Below, piece by piece: positions 12,801 through 12,951 of a stretch of DNA of 12,951 bases. The translations under genes were made by a program, and so were the position numbers. The notes below the pieces were generated by a model. It worked only from the letters and a program-made list of their open reading frames with translations, ran no database searches and was not told the origin of the DNA. The first letter of the stretch is position 1; each line of letters opens with the position of its first letter. The DNA is from an uncultured Sediminibacterium sp. (GTDB taxonomy: Bacteria > Bacteroidota > Bacteroidia > Chitinophagales > Chitinophagaceae), in the NCBI GenBank assembly GCA_937907555.1, contig CALEST010000098.1, positions 1 to 12,951 of the forward strand, in the 5' to 3' direction.

Positions 12801-12951
12801 ACAGACGATCAGATCAATACCCTTTTACACAACTACAGCATTAAATTTAATGAAGAGTTGGGTAGATACAAGCGTGAGAAATTCAACATCTCTATTGGTG
12901 ATGAATTACCTGCAGGTGTATTGAAACTGGCTAAAGTGTACATGGCTGTTA
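9840..12951 (+). CDS. rpoB: RNA polymerase beta subunit RpoB (3' end outside window)
   Basis: The frame is open from ATG at 9840 to the window end, giving 1037 residues of a protein usually near 1270 in this phylum. It begins MSTTSMNNRVGFGKTKHLAD and shows FIINGAERV-type and QLHRSPGVFF motifs. The rifampicin-binding cluster FFGTSQLSQFLDQTNPLSEITHKRR lies at about 465-489, with Q473, D476, H486 and S491 matching the sensitive E. coli residues Q513, D516, H526 and S531. Further on are IETPEGPNIGLI, MGSNMQRQAVPL, GYNFEDAIVISE and GESDPTPEEKLLRAIFG. The truncation falls after LKLAKVYMAV, just before the conserved active-site lysine region. RpoB forms the catalytic core with RpoC, which probably lies next. 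The start follows a leader without a Shine-Dalgarno. Confidence 0.97.
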   Translation, partial: MSTTSMNNRVGFGKTKHLADAPDLLDIQLESFKEFFQLETTPDKRNVEGLFRVFKENFPITDTRNIFVLEFLDYFIDPPRYTIEECMERGLTYAVPLKAKLRLSCNDEEHVDFQTIVQDVFLGNIPYMTPRGTFVINGAERVVVSQLHRSPGVFFGQSVHPNGTKIYSARVIPFKGAWMEFATDINNVMYAYIDRKKKFPVTTLLRSIGFETDKDILELFGMADEVKADKKTLAHHVGKKLAARVLRTWVEDFVDEDTGEVVSIERNEIVMERDTVLDEEAIDTIIEMEVKSVFIQKEDVGGDYAIIYNTLNKDTSNSELEAVQHIYRQLRGADAPDNETARGIIDKLFFSDKRYDLGEVGRYKINRKLGLDYPLTKKVLTKQDIIEIIKYLVRLTNAKAEIDDIDHLSNRRVRTVGEQLYAQFGVGLARMARTIRERMNVRDNEVFTPVDLINARTLSSVINSFFGTSQLSQFLDQTNPLSEITHKRRISALGPGGLSRERAGFEVRDVHYSHYGRLCTIETPEGPNIGLISTLCVHAAINDMGFIETPYRKVESGKVNMKELTFLSAEEEDTAKIAQSNAPLNEKGEFAEEKVVSRQTGDFPILDKEEVEYMDVAPNQIVGLSASLIPFLEHDDANRALMGSNMQRQAVPLIVPEVPIVGTGLEAKAARDARIQIHAEGNGVVEFVDANEIHVRYDRNDLDRLVSFNDDLQVYKLTKFIKTNQATCINLSPAVKKGQVVKKGDFLTEGYATKDGELALGRNLQVAFMPWKGYNFEDAIVISEKVVREDLFTSVHIDEYELEVRDTKLGEEELTPDIPNVSEEATKDLDENGIIRIGATIKEGDILIGKITPKGESDPTPEEKLLRAIFGDKAGDAKDASLKAPNGTEGVVIDKKLFQRAKKDKNGKIREKALLEKVEKVHQQNVEAIKELLLEKLQTLLKDKASAGVSNNFGEMLIGKGAKFNQKNLSTIDYQNVNPLGWTGDAKTDDQINTLLHNYSIKFNEELGRYKREKFNISIGDELPAGVLKLAKVYMAV

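Overview
The window looks like chromosomal DNA of a Bacteroidota bacterium, most likely of the Chitinophagaceae type (lineage is inference). Three promoters match the Bacteroidota consensus, TTTG then 18-19 bases then TAnnTTTG. Nearly every start codon lacks a Shine-Dalgarno sequence and sits behind an A-rich leader; the only clear exception is rpsU, as known for this phylum. All genes lie on the + strand. Most of the window is housekeeping translation and transcription genes. No mobile element, CRISPR array or rRNA was seen, and no gene-free stretch exceeds 300 bases.

Layout. 1-138: the 3' end of riboflavin synthase. 192-1788: rpsU (bS21), a XerC-type recombinase and a short hibernation factor (HPF), with terminators after rpsU and after hpf. 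1984-3798: a promoter, four tRNAs (Thr-TGT, Tyr-GTA, Gly-TCC, Thr-GGT) and tuf. 3901-4811: tRNA-Trp, secE, nusG and a strong terminator. 4900-7246: three glycan genes, namely a GT14-like glycosyltransferase, a dTDP-sugar 3,4-ketoisomerase and a DegT-type aminotransferase. 7247-9631: a second promoter, rplK-rplA-rplJ-rplL and a terminator. 9674-12951: a third promoter, a long leader and rpoB, which runs off the window end.

The tRNA order Thr-Tyr-Gly-Thr before tuf, followed by secE-nusG-rplKAJL-rpoB, matches the Escherichia coli thrU-tyrU-glyT-thrT-tufB to rpoBC region, so this is the ancient beta-operon cluster. What stands out is the sugar cassette between nusG and rplK, exactly between a terminator and a promoter. 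It encodes two consecutive steps toward a 3-amino-3,6-dideoxyhexose plus a glycosyltransferase, without the earlier RmlA/RmlB steps or the usual acetyltransferase.

Other signals of note are the strong Shine-Dalgarno of rpsU, an rpsU terminator whose T-tract touches the xerC start codon, a 12-base element (AAGTTCTTTTTT) found three times in noncoding leaders, two overlapping palindromes before rpoB, and competing hairpins between rplJ and rplL. I see no convincing wholly new system. The best leads are the cassette placement and the leader RNA elements.
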